Positions 33,549 to 41,879 of a stretch of DNA of 64,000 nt are shown one piece after another. Source of the DNA: Deltaproteobacteria bacterium (lineage in GTDB: Bacteria > Myxococcota_A > UBA9160 > UBA4427); contig JAJDAN010000039.1 of assembly GCA_029261855.1 (NCBI GenBank), positions 1 through 64,000 on the forward strand. Reading direction: 5' to 3'. The notes below the pieces were generated by a model. The model was not told the DNA's origin and did no database searches. It saw only the letters and a list, made by a program, of their open reading frames with translations. Made by a program: the position numbers and the translations under genes. Every line of letters starts with the position of its first letter. Positions within the stretch are counted from its first letter, which is position 1.

Positions 33549-34667
33549 CGCACTTACGTCCTGGAACTCCCGGGACACCCAGCGCACCTTCGGCGTGATG
33601 TAGACCGCCCAGGCCGCCAGTGCCGCGGCAACCGGCAGCGTGGGGAGCCACGCGAAAGCCAGGACCCAGGCGCCCGCGAACGCGAGCAGTCGGATACCGG
33701 CGCGCGCGAGATGCCCCGTCGACTTGAATCCTCGCGCGTTCACGAACCACCCGTTCGCCACGAGCAGCGATGCGAAGACCGGCCAGGGGATGCCCGGCGA
33801 GTCGACGGGCGGGTCCGCGTCGAGCGGTGCGTCCGCGGCGGTCGCGCCGCTTTCGAGCGCGCGCGCGATTCTCGCCCACACGTGCTCGGCGGTCGGTCGT
33901 TCCGTCGCGCCGCCCACGTTCTTGTGGGTTGGGACACACCGCCAGCGGTAGAGCACCCGGCCGTCGCCGTTCACGGCGAGCACGCCGGGTTGGAAGAAGC
34001 CCTTGGGATGGACCGGCACCAAGTCGCCTGCTGCGCCCGCGCTCGCCTGCAGGAAGCCGAGACGCTCGTTGACGAACAGATCGACCCATCCGCGTTCGCG
34101 GCAAGTGCCGGAGATCTCGTGGTGGGGATCGCCGACCGTCTCGAAGTCCAGGCACCAGTCGGTTGCCGCCCGGCCGGCGAGCACCTGCGGCTCGCTCGAG
34201 ATCGCGTAGATCTCACCGCCCGCCGCGCGCACCTTGTCCGCGACGCCCTCGCGCACGTAGCCCCGTAACTCGGAGCGACAGGGAGGTCACCAGTAGCCGC
34301 GGTAGAAGACGAGGACCACGAACGCGTTCTGGCCGAGGGCGCGATCCAACCACCCGCGCCGGGCACCCGGCGGCGGATCGAGTTCTGCGGGCTGGCGTCC
34401 GTCTGCCGCCGGCGGCGGGGCGTCGTCGAGGAGGGCGACCTGGTAGTCATCGCCGTTTGCCGAAACGCGGAACGATCGCTGTTCGCAGCGATCCCCACCG
34501 CACAGCACCAGACGCAGATCGCGAACTTCCGACCCCGCGAGCGCGGCCTCGGGATCCAGAATTCCAGTCACCTCGAACGAGACGTCCTGGCTGCGGTTGA
34601 ACCACGCCAGCGCGGCCTCGACTTCGGGGCGAAGTCCTTCGGGGATCGTCTCCTGGACGGTCGTCAT
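33525..34667 (-). CDS. AhpC/TSA-type peroxiredoxin-like protein, probable selenoprotein (Sec127 encoded by UGA 34287-34289)
   Basis: The first 126 codons end FVVLVFYRGYW at a TGA; the same frame continues PPCRSELRGYVREG and IYAISSEPQ. Peroxiredoxin-like proteins of this family have FYRGxWCPxC, so the UGA replaces the peroxidatic Cys and gives U-x-x-C (Sec127, Cys130). The full protein is 380 residues, with a thioredoxin-fold core (KGFFQPGVLAVNGDGRVLYRW) and two hydrophobic C-terminal segments suggesting membrane attachment. AAGGAGG precedes the ATG at 34665-34667. A SECIS-like hairpin follows the UGA. It probably reduces peroxides. Confidence 0.82.
34260..34276 (-). promoter_or_regulatory. 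SECIS-like hairpin after the peroxiredoxin-like UGA
   Basis: On the minus strand GCTCCG (34276-34271) pairs with CGGGGC (34265-34260), six pairs with one G-U, loop AGTTA with G second. The loop begins 17 bases after the UGA, near the lower limit usual for bacterial SECIS elements. Confidence 0.5.
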
Positions 34668-34783
34668 GCTCAGACCTCCTTGTTCGCAAGACGGTAGACC
34701 AAATCGGAGTGATCAATCCTTCCTGCGCAACGAGAGATATGCGGCAGCTGCTGCGATCATACGCCCGTAGCGACCCGCTGTGC

Positions 34784-35116
34784 TCACTCGCTCGGCGGCG
34801 GCTCCTGGCCGCGCGTCCCTCGCTTGGAATGCGTGTCGCGCATCTGCTGGCGGTGATCGCGCTTCCAGCGACGCTCCGCGACCAGCTCGTTCACGACGGC
34901 GGCGATGGCATCGACCTTGGCGGGTCCCTCGGCCTCATTCATGGCAGCGACGAGCGCGTCGAGGCGCGCTTCGCGCGCTCGCATCTTCTCGAGCATCTCC
35001 TGCCGCTGCTCGGGCGACATACCTCTTCCGGGGCCAGGGCCCTGGGCGCCGACAGCGGGGGCCAGCGCGAGGACGAAAAGGGCGCACGCGAGCGCACATG
35101 CTTTGACTGTGGTCAT
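34784..35116 (-). CDS. Small exported helical protein
   Basis: A 110-residue protein with a clear signal peptide (ACALACALFVLALAPAVGAQ) and a helical charged mature part (MSPEQRQEMLEKMRAREARLDALVAAM) that recalls Spy/CpxP-like or metal-resistance periplasmic proteins, without their LTxxQ motif. GGAGG precedes the ATG at 35114-35116. It lies between the peroxiredoxin-like gene and the divergent barrel protein. Confidence 0.65.
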   Translation of the reverse strand: MTTVKACALACALFVLALAPAVGAQGPGPGRGMSPEQRQEMLEKMRAREARLDALVAAMNEAEGPAKVDAIAAVVNELVAERRWKRDHRQQMRDTHSKRGTRGQEPPPSE

Positions 35117-35205
35117 TGTGGACTTCCTCCGGTTCAGGGTGGCGGGATCTTCGCAGCCGGCGCACGATCGCGCTCGTGCCCCGGGAGTCTCCTAGACTGC
35201 CTCCG

Positions 35206-36162
35206 ATGGTCCTCCTGCGGCCGCCCCTGTTGGCGCTCCTCCTGGTCTTCGCTTCTGCGGCAACGACTCGGGCACAGGAACTCGAGCCCGGCCGCTGGAA
35301 CCACCTGCCCATCAACACGAACTTCATCGGGGTCGGGTACGCGTACGCCGAGGGCGATCTCTCCCTCGACCCCGTGCTCCAGATCGAAGACGCCACCGTC
35401 CAAATCCACACTGTCGCGCTGCGAACCATCCGGACCTTCGACCTGCTCGGCTTCTCCGCCCGGGTCGATCTGTCCGGCGCCTGGCAGGACGGGACCTGGA
35501 AGGGCAGCCTCGCCGGCACCCCGGCCCGGGTGCACCGCAAGGGCTGGGCGGATCCAGCGGTGCGCTTCACACTGAACCTCTACGGAGCACCGCCCGTCGA
35601 GGCCAGGCACTTCGCCGCGTACAAGGCCGAGCACGACAGCCAGACCATCGTCGGGGTCGGCATCTCGGTGCAGGTCCCGCTCGGCGAGTACTTCGACGAC
35701 AAGTTGATCAATCTCGGAACCAACCGCTTCACGATTCGCCCACAGCTGGGGGTCGTCCACGAACGGGGCAACTGGAAGCTCGAGTTCACCGGTTCGACCT
35801 GGATCTACACCGACAACGACGACTTCTTCGGCGACAACAAGCTCGCGAACGAGCCGTTCTACACCATCCAGGGGCACGCCCAGTATCACTTGCTTCCCAC
35901 GCTCTGGGCGGCCGCGGGTCTCGCATACGGAAATGGCGCACGGTCGACGGTGAGCGGAGACCGCAAGGACGACCGCAAGGAGAACCTCGTCTACTCGGCG
36001 AGCGTCGGGTATTCGCTCACCCGCACTCTGGGCATCAAGGTCGGCTATCTCGGCACGAGCGGCCTGGCGAGGACGGGAATCGACTTCGACAGCGTGATCG
36101 TCAGCGCGACCTTCTTCTGGCCCGACAGCCTGGTGCGCGCGGCCCTTGGACTCGGCGAGTAG
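35206..36162 (+). CDS. Outer-membrane beta-barrel protein (MetA-pathway phenol-degradation/transporter-like)
   Basis: A 318-residue protein with a signal peptide (LLALLLVFASAATTRAQ) and alternating amphipathic strands: NFIGVGYAYAEGDLSLDP, SQTIVGVGISVQVPLGEY, GVVHERGNWKLEFTGSTWIY, VYSASVGYSLTRTLGIKVGYLG, VIVSATFFW at the end. It resembles the Phenol_MetA_deg-like barrel family, whose members may import hydrophobic compounds. The ATG at 35206 is chosen because the signal peptide starts there. Confidence 0.8.
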   Translation: MVLLRPPLLALLLVFASAATTRAQELEPGRWNHLPINTNFIGVGYAYAEGDLSLDPVLQIEDATVQIHTVALRTIRTFDLLGFSARVDLSGAWQDGTWKGSLAGTPARVHRKGWADPAVRFTLNLYGAPPVEARHFAAYKAEHDSQTIVGVGISVQVPLGEYFDDKLINLGTNRFTIRPQLGVVHERGNWKLEFTGSTWIYTDNDDFFGDNKLANEPFYTIQGHAQYHLLPTLWAAAGLAYGNGARSTVSGDRKDDRKENLVYSASVGYSLTRTLGIKVGYLGTSGLARTGIDFDSVIVSATFFWPDSLVRAALGLGE

Positions 36163-36189
36163 CTGGGCGAGACACGCCGCGGACTGCGC

Positions 36190-37014
36190 CTAGAACGCGT
36201 ACGCGGTGTCGGGGAACTGGGCGGCCAGGCGGCGCTGATCGAAGGGCTCTGCGAAGCGACGCTCAATCTCGTCCCGGCCGAGGGCCGCGACGAACTCCGG
36301 CGAACCGAGGGCCATGTTCGCGCCGAGCCGGCGGTAGAGCTGTCGCGTGACGGCGCGACCGAAGCGACCGAGGCCTGCCGCAATGAGGCCGACATGGCAG
36401 ATCTCGTCCGCCAGGATCTCGTCGAACAGGATGCGGATCCGCGCGACGACCGCGGGCTCGTCGGCGAAGAGCTCCATCCCGCGGTCGCGTAGCGCCGCGA
36501 AGATCACGCAGCCGGCCATCTCGTTCATGCCGACCAGCGGCATCGTGAGGCGCTTCGGAAACGGCGAGAAAACCATCAGCTTGATCATGAAGCGGATCAG
36601 CGGCGGCGGCGGACAGTGCGGAACCGGCAGGCCGAAGATCGAAACGACGCGAGAGAGGACCCGCGTGTGGTAGGTCTCCTGCAAGACGATGTGGACGCCC
36701 TCGCTCCGCTCTTCCTCCTCGAGATCCGCGCGACCGTAGAGCTTGGTCAGCTCGACGCCGAAGCGCTCGCTCTGGTTGGCCCGTGCGGTCGCGAGCAGCC
36801 AGCTCATGTGCGTGTCCAGCCCGGGCTCGGCCCGCGCCTGCCTGACGTTGCGCAGGAACACCTCCCGATCGAAGACGTGGCGCGAACGCACCGGCTTCGC
36901 GTCGATGTCCCGGTAGAAGCTCTCACGACCGGAGAGCGTCTCCGCGTAGATGTCGACCTCGCCGTCGCGGGTCTCCAGGAAGTCCAGGTAGCCGTCGATC
37001 GCTGTAGCCGTCAT
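36190..37014 (-). CDS. Ferritin-like diiron protein (AurF-like N-oxygenase family)
   Basis: A 274-residue helical protein. Diiron ligand-type motifs are visible in LQETYHTRVLS and EILADEICHVGLI (ExxH), and further acidic helices. The pattern fits the p-aminobenzoate N-oxygenase AurF-like group. The substrate is unknown. The ATG at 37012-37014 overlaps the TetR stop (ATGA), so the two are one operon under TetR control. Confidence 0.65.
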   Translation of the reverse strand: MTATAIDGYLDFLETRDGEVDIYAETLSGRESFYRDIDAKPVRSRHVFDREVFLRNVRQARAEPGLDTHMSWLLATARANQSERFGVELTKLYGRADLEEEERSEGVHIVLQETYHTRVLSRVVSIFGLPVPHCPPPPLIRFMIKLMVFSPFPKRLTMPLVGMNEMAGCVIFAALRDRGMELFADEPAVVARIRILFDEILADEICHVGLIAAGLGRFGRAVTRQLYRRLGANMALGSPEFVAALGRDEIERRFAEPFDQRRLAAQFPDTAYAF

Positions 37015-37661
37015 CGCGCCACTCCTCTCACGAAAATGTCGACGAACGCAGCGAGGGCCGACTGTCTCGTCTCCTCGTCCGATCGTCCGACGTCGATCGC
37101 CAGCCACCCGAACAGCGATCGCATGAAGATCCCCACCAGGTCCTCGGGCGAGAGGTCGTCGCGCAGCTCGCCGCGCTCGGCGCACTCGTGGAAGAAGTCG
37201 ATCATCTCGACGAGCAGCGGCTCCTGCATGGGTAGGAGCAGGGCCGCCTGCGGCTGCCGCACGTACATCGCGAGCATCTCGCGCGTCAGCTCCGGGTGCT
37301 CGTCCTGGGCGCGGGCACTCTCGCTCGCGAGCACGTCCATCAACTGATGCAGGTACTCCGAGAGGTTCTGCGCGCTGCCGGATTCCTGGGCGATCCGCTG
37401 GGTGGCCGCGAATTCCTCGCGCCGCTGCAGCTCGAGCAGCACGTGCTCCTTGGTGGGGAAGTGGAAGTAGAACGTCCCGCGCGCCACCCCGGCCCGCTCG
37501 ACGATGCGATCGATCTGGGCCTTCTGGAAACCCACCTCGTCGAACTCGGCGAGCGACGCCGCGTAGATCCGCTCCCGGGTCTCGAGCCGCTTCTGCTCTC
37601 GGCTGCGGGCGCGGGTCGGCGTGGGGGTGGGGGCGGGGGCGCGGGCGGAAGGAGGATTCAT
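37011..37661 (-). CDS. TetR-family transcriptional regulator
   Basis: A 216-residue repressor with a Pro-Thr-rich N-terminal extension (from a GGGGTG-type repeat), then the HTH ETRERIYAASLAEFDEVGFQKAQIDRIVERAGVARGTFYFHFPTKE in the usual order, and a helical ligand-binding domain. GGAGG precedes the ATG at 37659-37661. Tandem palindromes lie right upstream, so it is probably self-regulated together with the AurF-like gene. Confidence 0.92.
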   Translation of the reverse strand: MNPPSARAPAPTPTPTRARSREQKRLETRERIYAASLAEFDEVGFQKAQIDRIVERAGVARGTFYFHFPTKEHVLLELQRREEFAATQRIAQESGSAQNLSEYLHQLMDVLASESARAQDEHPELTREMLAMYVRQPQAALLLPMQEPLLVEMIDFFHECAERGELRDDLSPEDLVGIFMRSLFGWLAIDVGRSDEETRQSALAAFVDIFVRGVAR

Positions 37662-37676
37662 TGACGATCATCATTA

Positions 37677-37699
37677 ACGAATGTCAGTGACGAATGTCA
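37677..37699. promoter_or_regulatory. Tandem palindromic operator upstream of the TetR gene
   Basis: ACGAATGTCA occurs twice, at 37677-37686 and 37690-37699. The second copy lies in the palindrome TGAC-GAAT-GTCA (37688-37699) and the first in the near-palindrome TAAC-GAAT-GTCA. They sit in the 48-base spacer between the TetR gene and the end of the FAD hydroxylase gene. Confidence 0.6.
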
Positions 37700-37709
37700 A
37701 CGAACTTCT

Positions 37710-39404
37710 TCAGTTGGGGCGTCCCAGAACCTCCTTGAAGGCGAGGAGCAGGTCCCCCTCGGGGTTCCCGCTCCCGCCCCGGCTGCGCCACGCCACGTGT
37801 TGATCCGGGCGGACCAGCAGGACACCGTCCGGACCGATCCCCGCCTGGTCGAGCCAACGCGACAGGTCTTCGACACGATCCCCGGTCAGGCAGATGCCCC
37901 GCGCAGGGGGAGAGTCGATCGCTTCGAGTGCGTCCAGCCACGGCGTGCTCTCGGGCCCACCGAACAACGCGAAGCCGCCCTGAGGCACGAGATCGAGCAG
38001 GGACTGGCGACTCTCGTCGACTCGCTCTTCGCCCGCTAGCCAGGCATGGGGTAGACGCGCACCCGGGCAGCCCGACGGCTCGAAGTGGCGTGTCTGCACG
38101 GGAGGCGGCTCGTCCGAAGGCTTTCGCACGAGCGCGCCCTTCTCGTAACAGAAGCCGAGCTGTAGCCCCGGCATGTCGAAGTGCTCGGCCTGGTCGTCGA
38201 TGGCGGCGCGGACGTCGGCGAGGCGCGCCTCGCTGGCGAGGGTCTCTTCGAAACGCGCCACCGACTCGTCCGAGGCGTCGCTGATGCCCAGCGCCGCGAT
38301 CACCTGGAACATCTTCATGGCGTTGCGCAAGCTCTGGTCCGCGTTGACCTGCGCGACCGGTCTTCGCTCACCCTCGTAGCTCTCGAGCAGTGCCGGCCCG
38401 GCCCACCCCTGCTCTACCGCGGCGATCTTCCAGGCCAGGTTGTGCGCGTCCTGCACGCCCGTGTTCAGGCCGAGACCACCCGTGGGCGGGAAGCGATGGG
38501 CCGCGTCGCCGGCGAGGAAGATCCGGCCGGCTCGGTAGCGCTCGGCCACCTGCGCGGTCATGGACCAGGCGCTCACCGTCTCCACCTCGAAGTCGAGGTG
38601 CGGATCGTCGAGCGCGTCCCGCACGAGCTTGGCGCACCGCCCGGCGTCGTAGTCGGCCACGCTCTCGACCTCGGAGTCGTACGGGACCATGTACACGGCT
38701 TCGCGATCGAGGTGGTGGACGACGAAGGCGCCGCCCCCGCTGCGCGGGTCGCATACGAAGAAGAGCAGCCCGGGAGGGACTTCGGGCAGACCGCGAAGCC
38801 TGGTTCGCAGGTGGACCATGATGAAGCTCTGCAGCTGCGCGGGGCCCACGACGTCGATCCCCAGCGACTTGCGTATGCGGCTCCCGGCACCGTCGGCCGC
38901 AATCACGTAGCGGCTCGAGATCTCGCGCTCGCGGACGGAATCGAGCTCGCGCACGATCGTCCGCACGCCTTCGATGTCTTCGACCGAGCTCACCCATTCC
39001 GTACGCCATTCCGGCGCCCGTCCCGCGTGACCCTCGAGGGCGTCGAGCAGCAGGGGTTCGAAGCGGTTCTGCGAGAGATTGCGCAGAGGTGTCGGCGTGA
39101 CGGCCAGCTGATCGTCTCCCTGTTGCTCGTAGGGGAGCCGGCCGATCACACGGCCCCCGAGCCGCGTCACCCAGTACACGAAGCCGGCCTCGCCCGGGTC
39201 GGGCGCTTCGGCGGCCAGGCGAGTCATGTCGACACCCGCCGCGCGACAGATTTCGAGTGTGCGGGCATTCACGGCATGGGCCGCGGGGGCCCGCTGGGCG
39301 CTCGGGCGCCGCTCGACCAGCCGGGTCTCCAACCCCAGCCGCTCGAGTAGCAACGAGGCCATCAAACCCGTGGGACCGGCGCCGACGATCAGCACGTCAA
39401 GCAT
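37710..39404 (-). CDS. FAD-dependent aromatic hydroxylase (PheA/TfdB/MhpA-like)
   Basis: A 564-residue class A flavoprotein monooxygenase: GxGxxG in VLIVGAGPTGLMASLLLERLG, the DG motif YVIAADGAGSRIR, and the second FAD motif IFLAGDAAHRFPPTGGLGLNTGVQDAHNLAWK. A thioredoxin-like C-terminal domain follows (residues ~440 on), as in phenol hydroxylases. It inserts oxygen into an aromatic ring using NAD(P)H. It is last in the operon with the FAH-family and membrane-protein genes, overlapping the latter by eight bases. Confidence 0.92.
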   Translation of the reverse strand: MLDVLIVGAGPTGLMASLLLERLGLETRLVERRPSAQRAPAAHAVNARTLEICRAAGVDMTRLAAEAPDPGEAGFVYWVTRLGGRVIGRLPYEQQGDDQLAVTPTPLRNLSQNRFEPLLLDALEGHAGRAPEWRTEWVSSVEDIEGVRTIVRELDSVREREISSRYVIAADGAGSRIRKSLGIDVVGPAQLQSFIMVHLRTRLRGLPEVPPGLLFFVCDPRSGGGAFVVHHLDREAVYMVPYDSEVESVADYDAGRCAKLVRDALDDPHLDFEVETVSAWSMTAQVAERYRAGRIFLAGDAAHRFPPTGGLGLNTGVQDAHNLAWKIAAVEQGWAGPALLESYEGERRPVAQVNADQSLRNAMKMFQVIAALGISDASDESVARFEETLASEARLADVRAAIDDQAEHFDMPGLQLGFCYEKGALVRKPSDEPPPVQTRHFEPSGCPGARLPHAWLAGEERVDESRQSLLDLVPQGGFALFGGPESTPWLDALEAIDSPPARGICLTGDRVEDLSRWLDQAGIGPDGVLLVRPDQHVAWRSRGGSGNPEGDLLLAFKEVLGRPN

Positions 39405-39849
39405 CGGTGGCCTCGCGCTGCGGCTCGACGCCGAACGCCAGGAACGCCATCGCCAGGACCATCACGCCCGAGAGGATGCTGAAGGCGAGCACGTTCTCGT
39501 CGATGCCGAAGACGTGGGTGTGGAGACCGGGCACGGTGATCGCGCCCTCGTAGTGGGGGACGAGCAAGTAGGCGATCCAGAAACCACCCAGGTTGCAGCC
39601 CTGCCAACCGGCGCTGAGCCAGAGGTTGCGCAGCTCGAAGGGACGGCGAAACCAGATGAGGTACAGGTTCGCCAGCCCCGACAGACCCATGAACCCGAGC
39701 ATCCACACCAGGTGGACGCGTGCGTGTCCCACCCAGTCGGGATTGAGCGCGTGGCTGGGGTGGTAGTCGCGAACCACCGGCCCGAAGAACTCGAAGCACG
39801 TGAGAGTGAGTGCGATCTGGACCGCGCGGATCTTCGCTTCACGAGTCAT
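39397..39849 (-). CDS. Small integral membrane protein of the aromatic operon
   Basis: A 150-residue protein with about four membrane helices (IALTLTCFEFFG, VHLVWMLGFMGLSGLANLYLIW, GGFWIAYLLVP, LAFSILSGVMVLAMAFLAFG). Sequence between them includes DYHPSHALNPDW. No family name is certain. It overlaps both neighbours (11 bases with the FAH gene, eight with the hydroxylase gene), so it belongs to the same operon and may aid uptake of the aromatic substrate. Confidence 0.7.
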   Translation of the reverse strand: MTREAKIRAVQIALTLTCFEFFGPVVRDYHPSHALNPDWVGHARVHLVWMLGFMGLSGLANLYLIWFRRPFELRNLWLSAGWQGCNLGGFWIAYLLVPHYEGAITVPGLHTHVFGIDENVLAFSILSGVMVLAMAFLAFGVEPQREATDA

Positions 39850-41143
39850 GGGGGGCCTCCTGGTTGGCGCTGCAAGGATCGAGGGAGCCGGGCACGGCCG
39901 TCTCCTCGATGCGGAAGATCTGTGTTCCGAGTCCGTCGATCTGTGCACGCACCCGATCGCCGGGTTCGAGGTAGCCGCCCGGCTCGCGGGCGGCGGCGCG
40001 CTCGAGCTGCTCCTGCCGGAACTGCTCGAAGGGTCCGTGCAGGTTCACGAGGCCCCGTCCAATCACCCCCAGCGGGCTCGGCGCCCGGAGAGCGATGCCC
40101 CCGGGCGTGCCGGTGACGACGATGCTCCCCGCCGGCAGCCGCAGCGAGCCGTCCCGACCTGCGATGGCCAGTGGGTAGTGGCGCAGCTCCCCTTCGCGCT
40201 CCACGGACATGGCCGTCCGCGCCCCGGACGTCGCCACCTCGTCCGCAAGGCGCACGAGCAGCGCGTGGGGGTCGAGGATCATCGCCGCCGTCGAGGCGTC
40301 CTGACGCACTTCGAAGCCCCTGCCCTCGTCGACCTCGAGCCGCAGCCCGAGACCGTCGCCGCCGCAGCGTTCGAGCGCAGCGAAGAGCTCCGTACCGCGG
40401 ACCATCCACGGTCCCGCCGGCAGGAAGCCGGACTGGCCCTTGGCTTCGACGAAGCCGGTGCCGGGACCGAAGAACGCGTTGCGGACGATGATCGGCTCCC
40501 GGTCGGTCAGGTCGTTGGACACGAAGAAGGCGCTGCGGGCGAGCAGCGCTTTGCGGGAGGGGAGCGAGGCGAGGTCCACGTCTTCGAGCAATACGAAGGC
40601 GAGCTCGACTTCGTAGTCGAGCAGGCTCACGCCCTCTGGCCGAAGGACCGCGGCGTAGGGGGCGCCCGGCTCGACCGGCTTCGGAAACAGGAAGACGTCA
40701 CCGCCGCCGGCCTCTTCGGCGTGGGCCGCGTAGTTGAGTCCCGCCGCAACGACGACGCGGGTCTCCCCGTCGATCTCGCGCTGGCTGAGGGGTACGGGCG
40801 AGCAAACCTGGGTCGACGCGTCTTCGATGGCCCAGACAGGCGCCTTGGATGCGGGGGCGCTGCTGGCGAGCGTCAGCACGTCGTCGAGGGGCAGCTCCGC
40901 GGGCCCGATCGGAGAGACCGCCGTGGGTACGCCGTCCGCATGCTGAACCACGCGTGCGTAGACGGGTGCCGCGCCAACCAGGCCGTCCACCTCGACGCCC
41001 GGGACGACCCGGACGACGCGAGGCAGGGCCGCGGCGTCGAGACAGCGCGCCAGGTCGGTGGAAGCCGGGGCCGCGGCAGCCGCCGCGGCGCTCAGGATCG
41101 CGGAAAGCGACAGGGTCGAGAATCGGGACCGGAGGGTTGTCAT
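39839..41143 (-). CDS. Fumarylacetoacetate hydrolase family protein with an N-terminal signal-like segment
   Basis: A 434-residue protein. The FAH fold is seen in VVVAAGLNYAAHAEEAGG, YEVELAFVLLEDVDL, FFVSNDLTDREPI, GPGTGFVEAKGQSGFLPAGPWMV, IVVTGTPGGIALRAP and LEPGDRVRAQIDGLG. This family cleaves C-C bonds in ring-opened aromatic products, with a metal held by the E-x-E-type residues. The first 30 residues (LSAILSAAAAAAAPAST) look like an export signal, which is unusual for the family. First in the operon; divergent from a TetR gene. Confidence 0.85.
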   Translation of the reverse strand: MTTLRSRFSTLSLSAILSAAAAAAAPASTDLARCLDAAALPRVVRVVPGVEVDGLVGAAPVYARVVQHADGVPTAVSPIGPAELPLDDVLTLASSAPASKAPVWAIEDASTQVCSPVPLSQREIDGETRVVVAAGLNYAAHAEEAGGGDVFLFPKPVEPGAPYAAVLRPEGVSLLDYEVELAFVLLEDVDLASLPSRKALLARSAFFVSNDLTDREPIIVRNAFFGPGTGFVEAKGQSGFLPAGPWMVRGTELFAALERCGGDGLGLRLEVDEGRGFEVRQDASTAAMILDPHALLVRLADEVATSGARTAMSVEREGELRHYPLAIAGRDGSLRLPAGSIVVTGTPGGIALRAPSPLGVIGRGLVNLHGPFEQFRQEQLERAAAREPGGYLEPGDRVRAQIDGLGTQIFRIEETAVPGSLDPCSANQEAPHDS

Positions 41144-41148
41144 GATCT

Positions 41149-41169
41149 GGGATATATCCCAATATTGGG
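41149..41169. promoter_or_regulatory. Overlapping perfect palindromes: TetR-type operator
   Basis: GGGATATATCCC (41149-41160) and CCCAATATTGGG (41158-41169) are two perfect 12-bp palindromes sharing CCC. They lie in the 56-base spacer between the FAH-family operon and the divergent TetR gene, so one operator can control both. Confidence 0.75.
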
Positions 41170-41199
41170 AAGTCTGTCAATTCCAACATGGAGAACGTC

Positions 41200-41847
41200 A
41201 TGATCGGTGTCTTCGCCAGTCGCGTGCAGGGCCGCGGAAAGCGGGTCCGCACGCGGGCGCGCCTGATGGACGCCGCCGTGGAGTCCTTCGCCCGAGAGGG
41301 CATCGAGGCCGCGTCGGTGAACGCGATCGCGCACACCGCGGACGTCTCCAACGGCACCTTCTACAACCACTTCCGAGACAAGGGAGAGATCGTCACGGCC
41401 GTGGCCTTCGGAATCGCGCGCGAGCTGGGGCAGCGAATCCACGACGCCATGAGCGACATCGACGACGCGGCCGAGCGTGTCAGCTTCGGCACCCGGCAAA
41501 GCATCGAGCTGGCCGTTCGGGACCCGGACTGGGGGCGGGCCTGGGTCCGCAGCATCTGGTCCCTCGCCGAGCTGCGCCGGGAGGTCTCGGCCTTCGCGCG
41601 GGCGGATCTGGAACGCGGCGTGCGCGACGGGGTCTTCAAGATCGAAGTCGACGATCTCTTCGTCGACGTGTTCACGTCGATGGTCGTGACGGCCGTGCTG
41701 CTGCGGCTCGATGGCGAGGTCGGGCCCGAGGCCGGCTCCAAGCTGGCCGAGCATCAGCTCCGCATGCTCGGCCTGTCACCGGCGCGCGCGAAGCGCATCG
41801 CCTGGCGCCCGATCCCACTGCTGGCCGACGCGCCCGAGAGCGCTTGA
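41200..41847 (+). CDS. TetR-family transcriptional regulator
   Basis: A 215-residue repressor: TRARLMDAAVESFAREGIEAASVNAIAHTADVSNGTFYNHFRDKGEI in the usual HTH order, then a helical ligand domain. The ATG at 41200 is chosen because GGAG lies six bases upstream; an ATG four codons earlier is possible. Divergent from the FAH/membrane/hydroxylase operon, it very likely responds to an aromatic compound or its CoA ester. Confidence 0.9.
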   Translation: MIGVFASRVQGRGKRVRTRARLMDAAVESFAREGIEAASVNAIAHTADVSNGTFYNHFRDKGEIVTAVAFGIARELGQRIHDAMSDIDDAAERVSFGTRQSIELAVRDPDWGRAWVRSIWSLAELRREVSAFARADLERGVRDGVFKIEVDDLFVDVFTSMVVTAVLLRLDGEVGPEAGSKLAEHQLRMLGLSPARAKRIAWRPIPLLADAPESA

Positions 41848-41879
41848 GCCGAGGGCCGGTTGGCGCCCGCGCGACGCCC

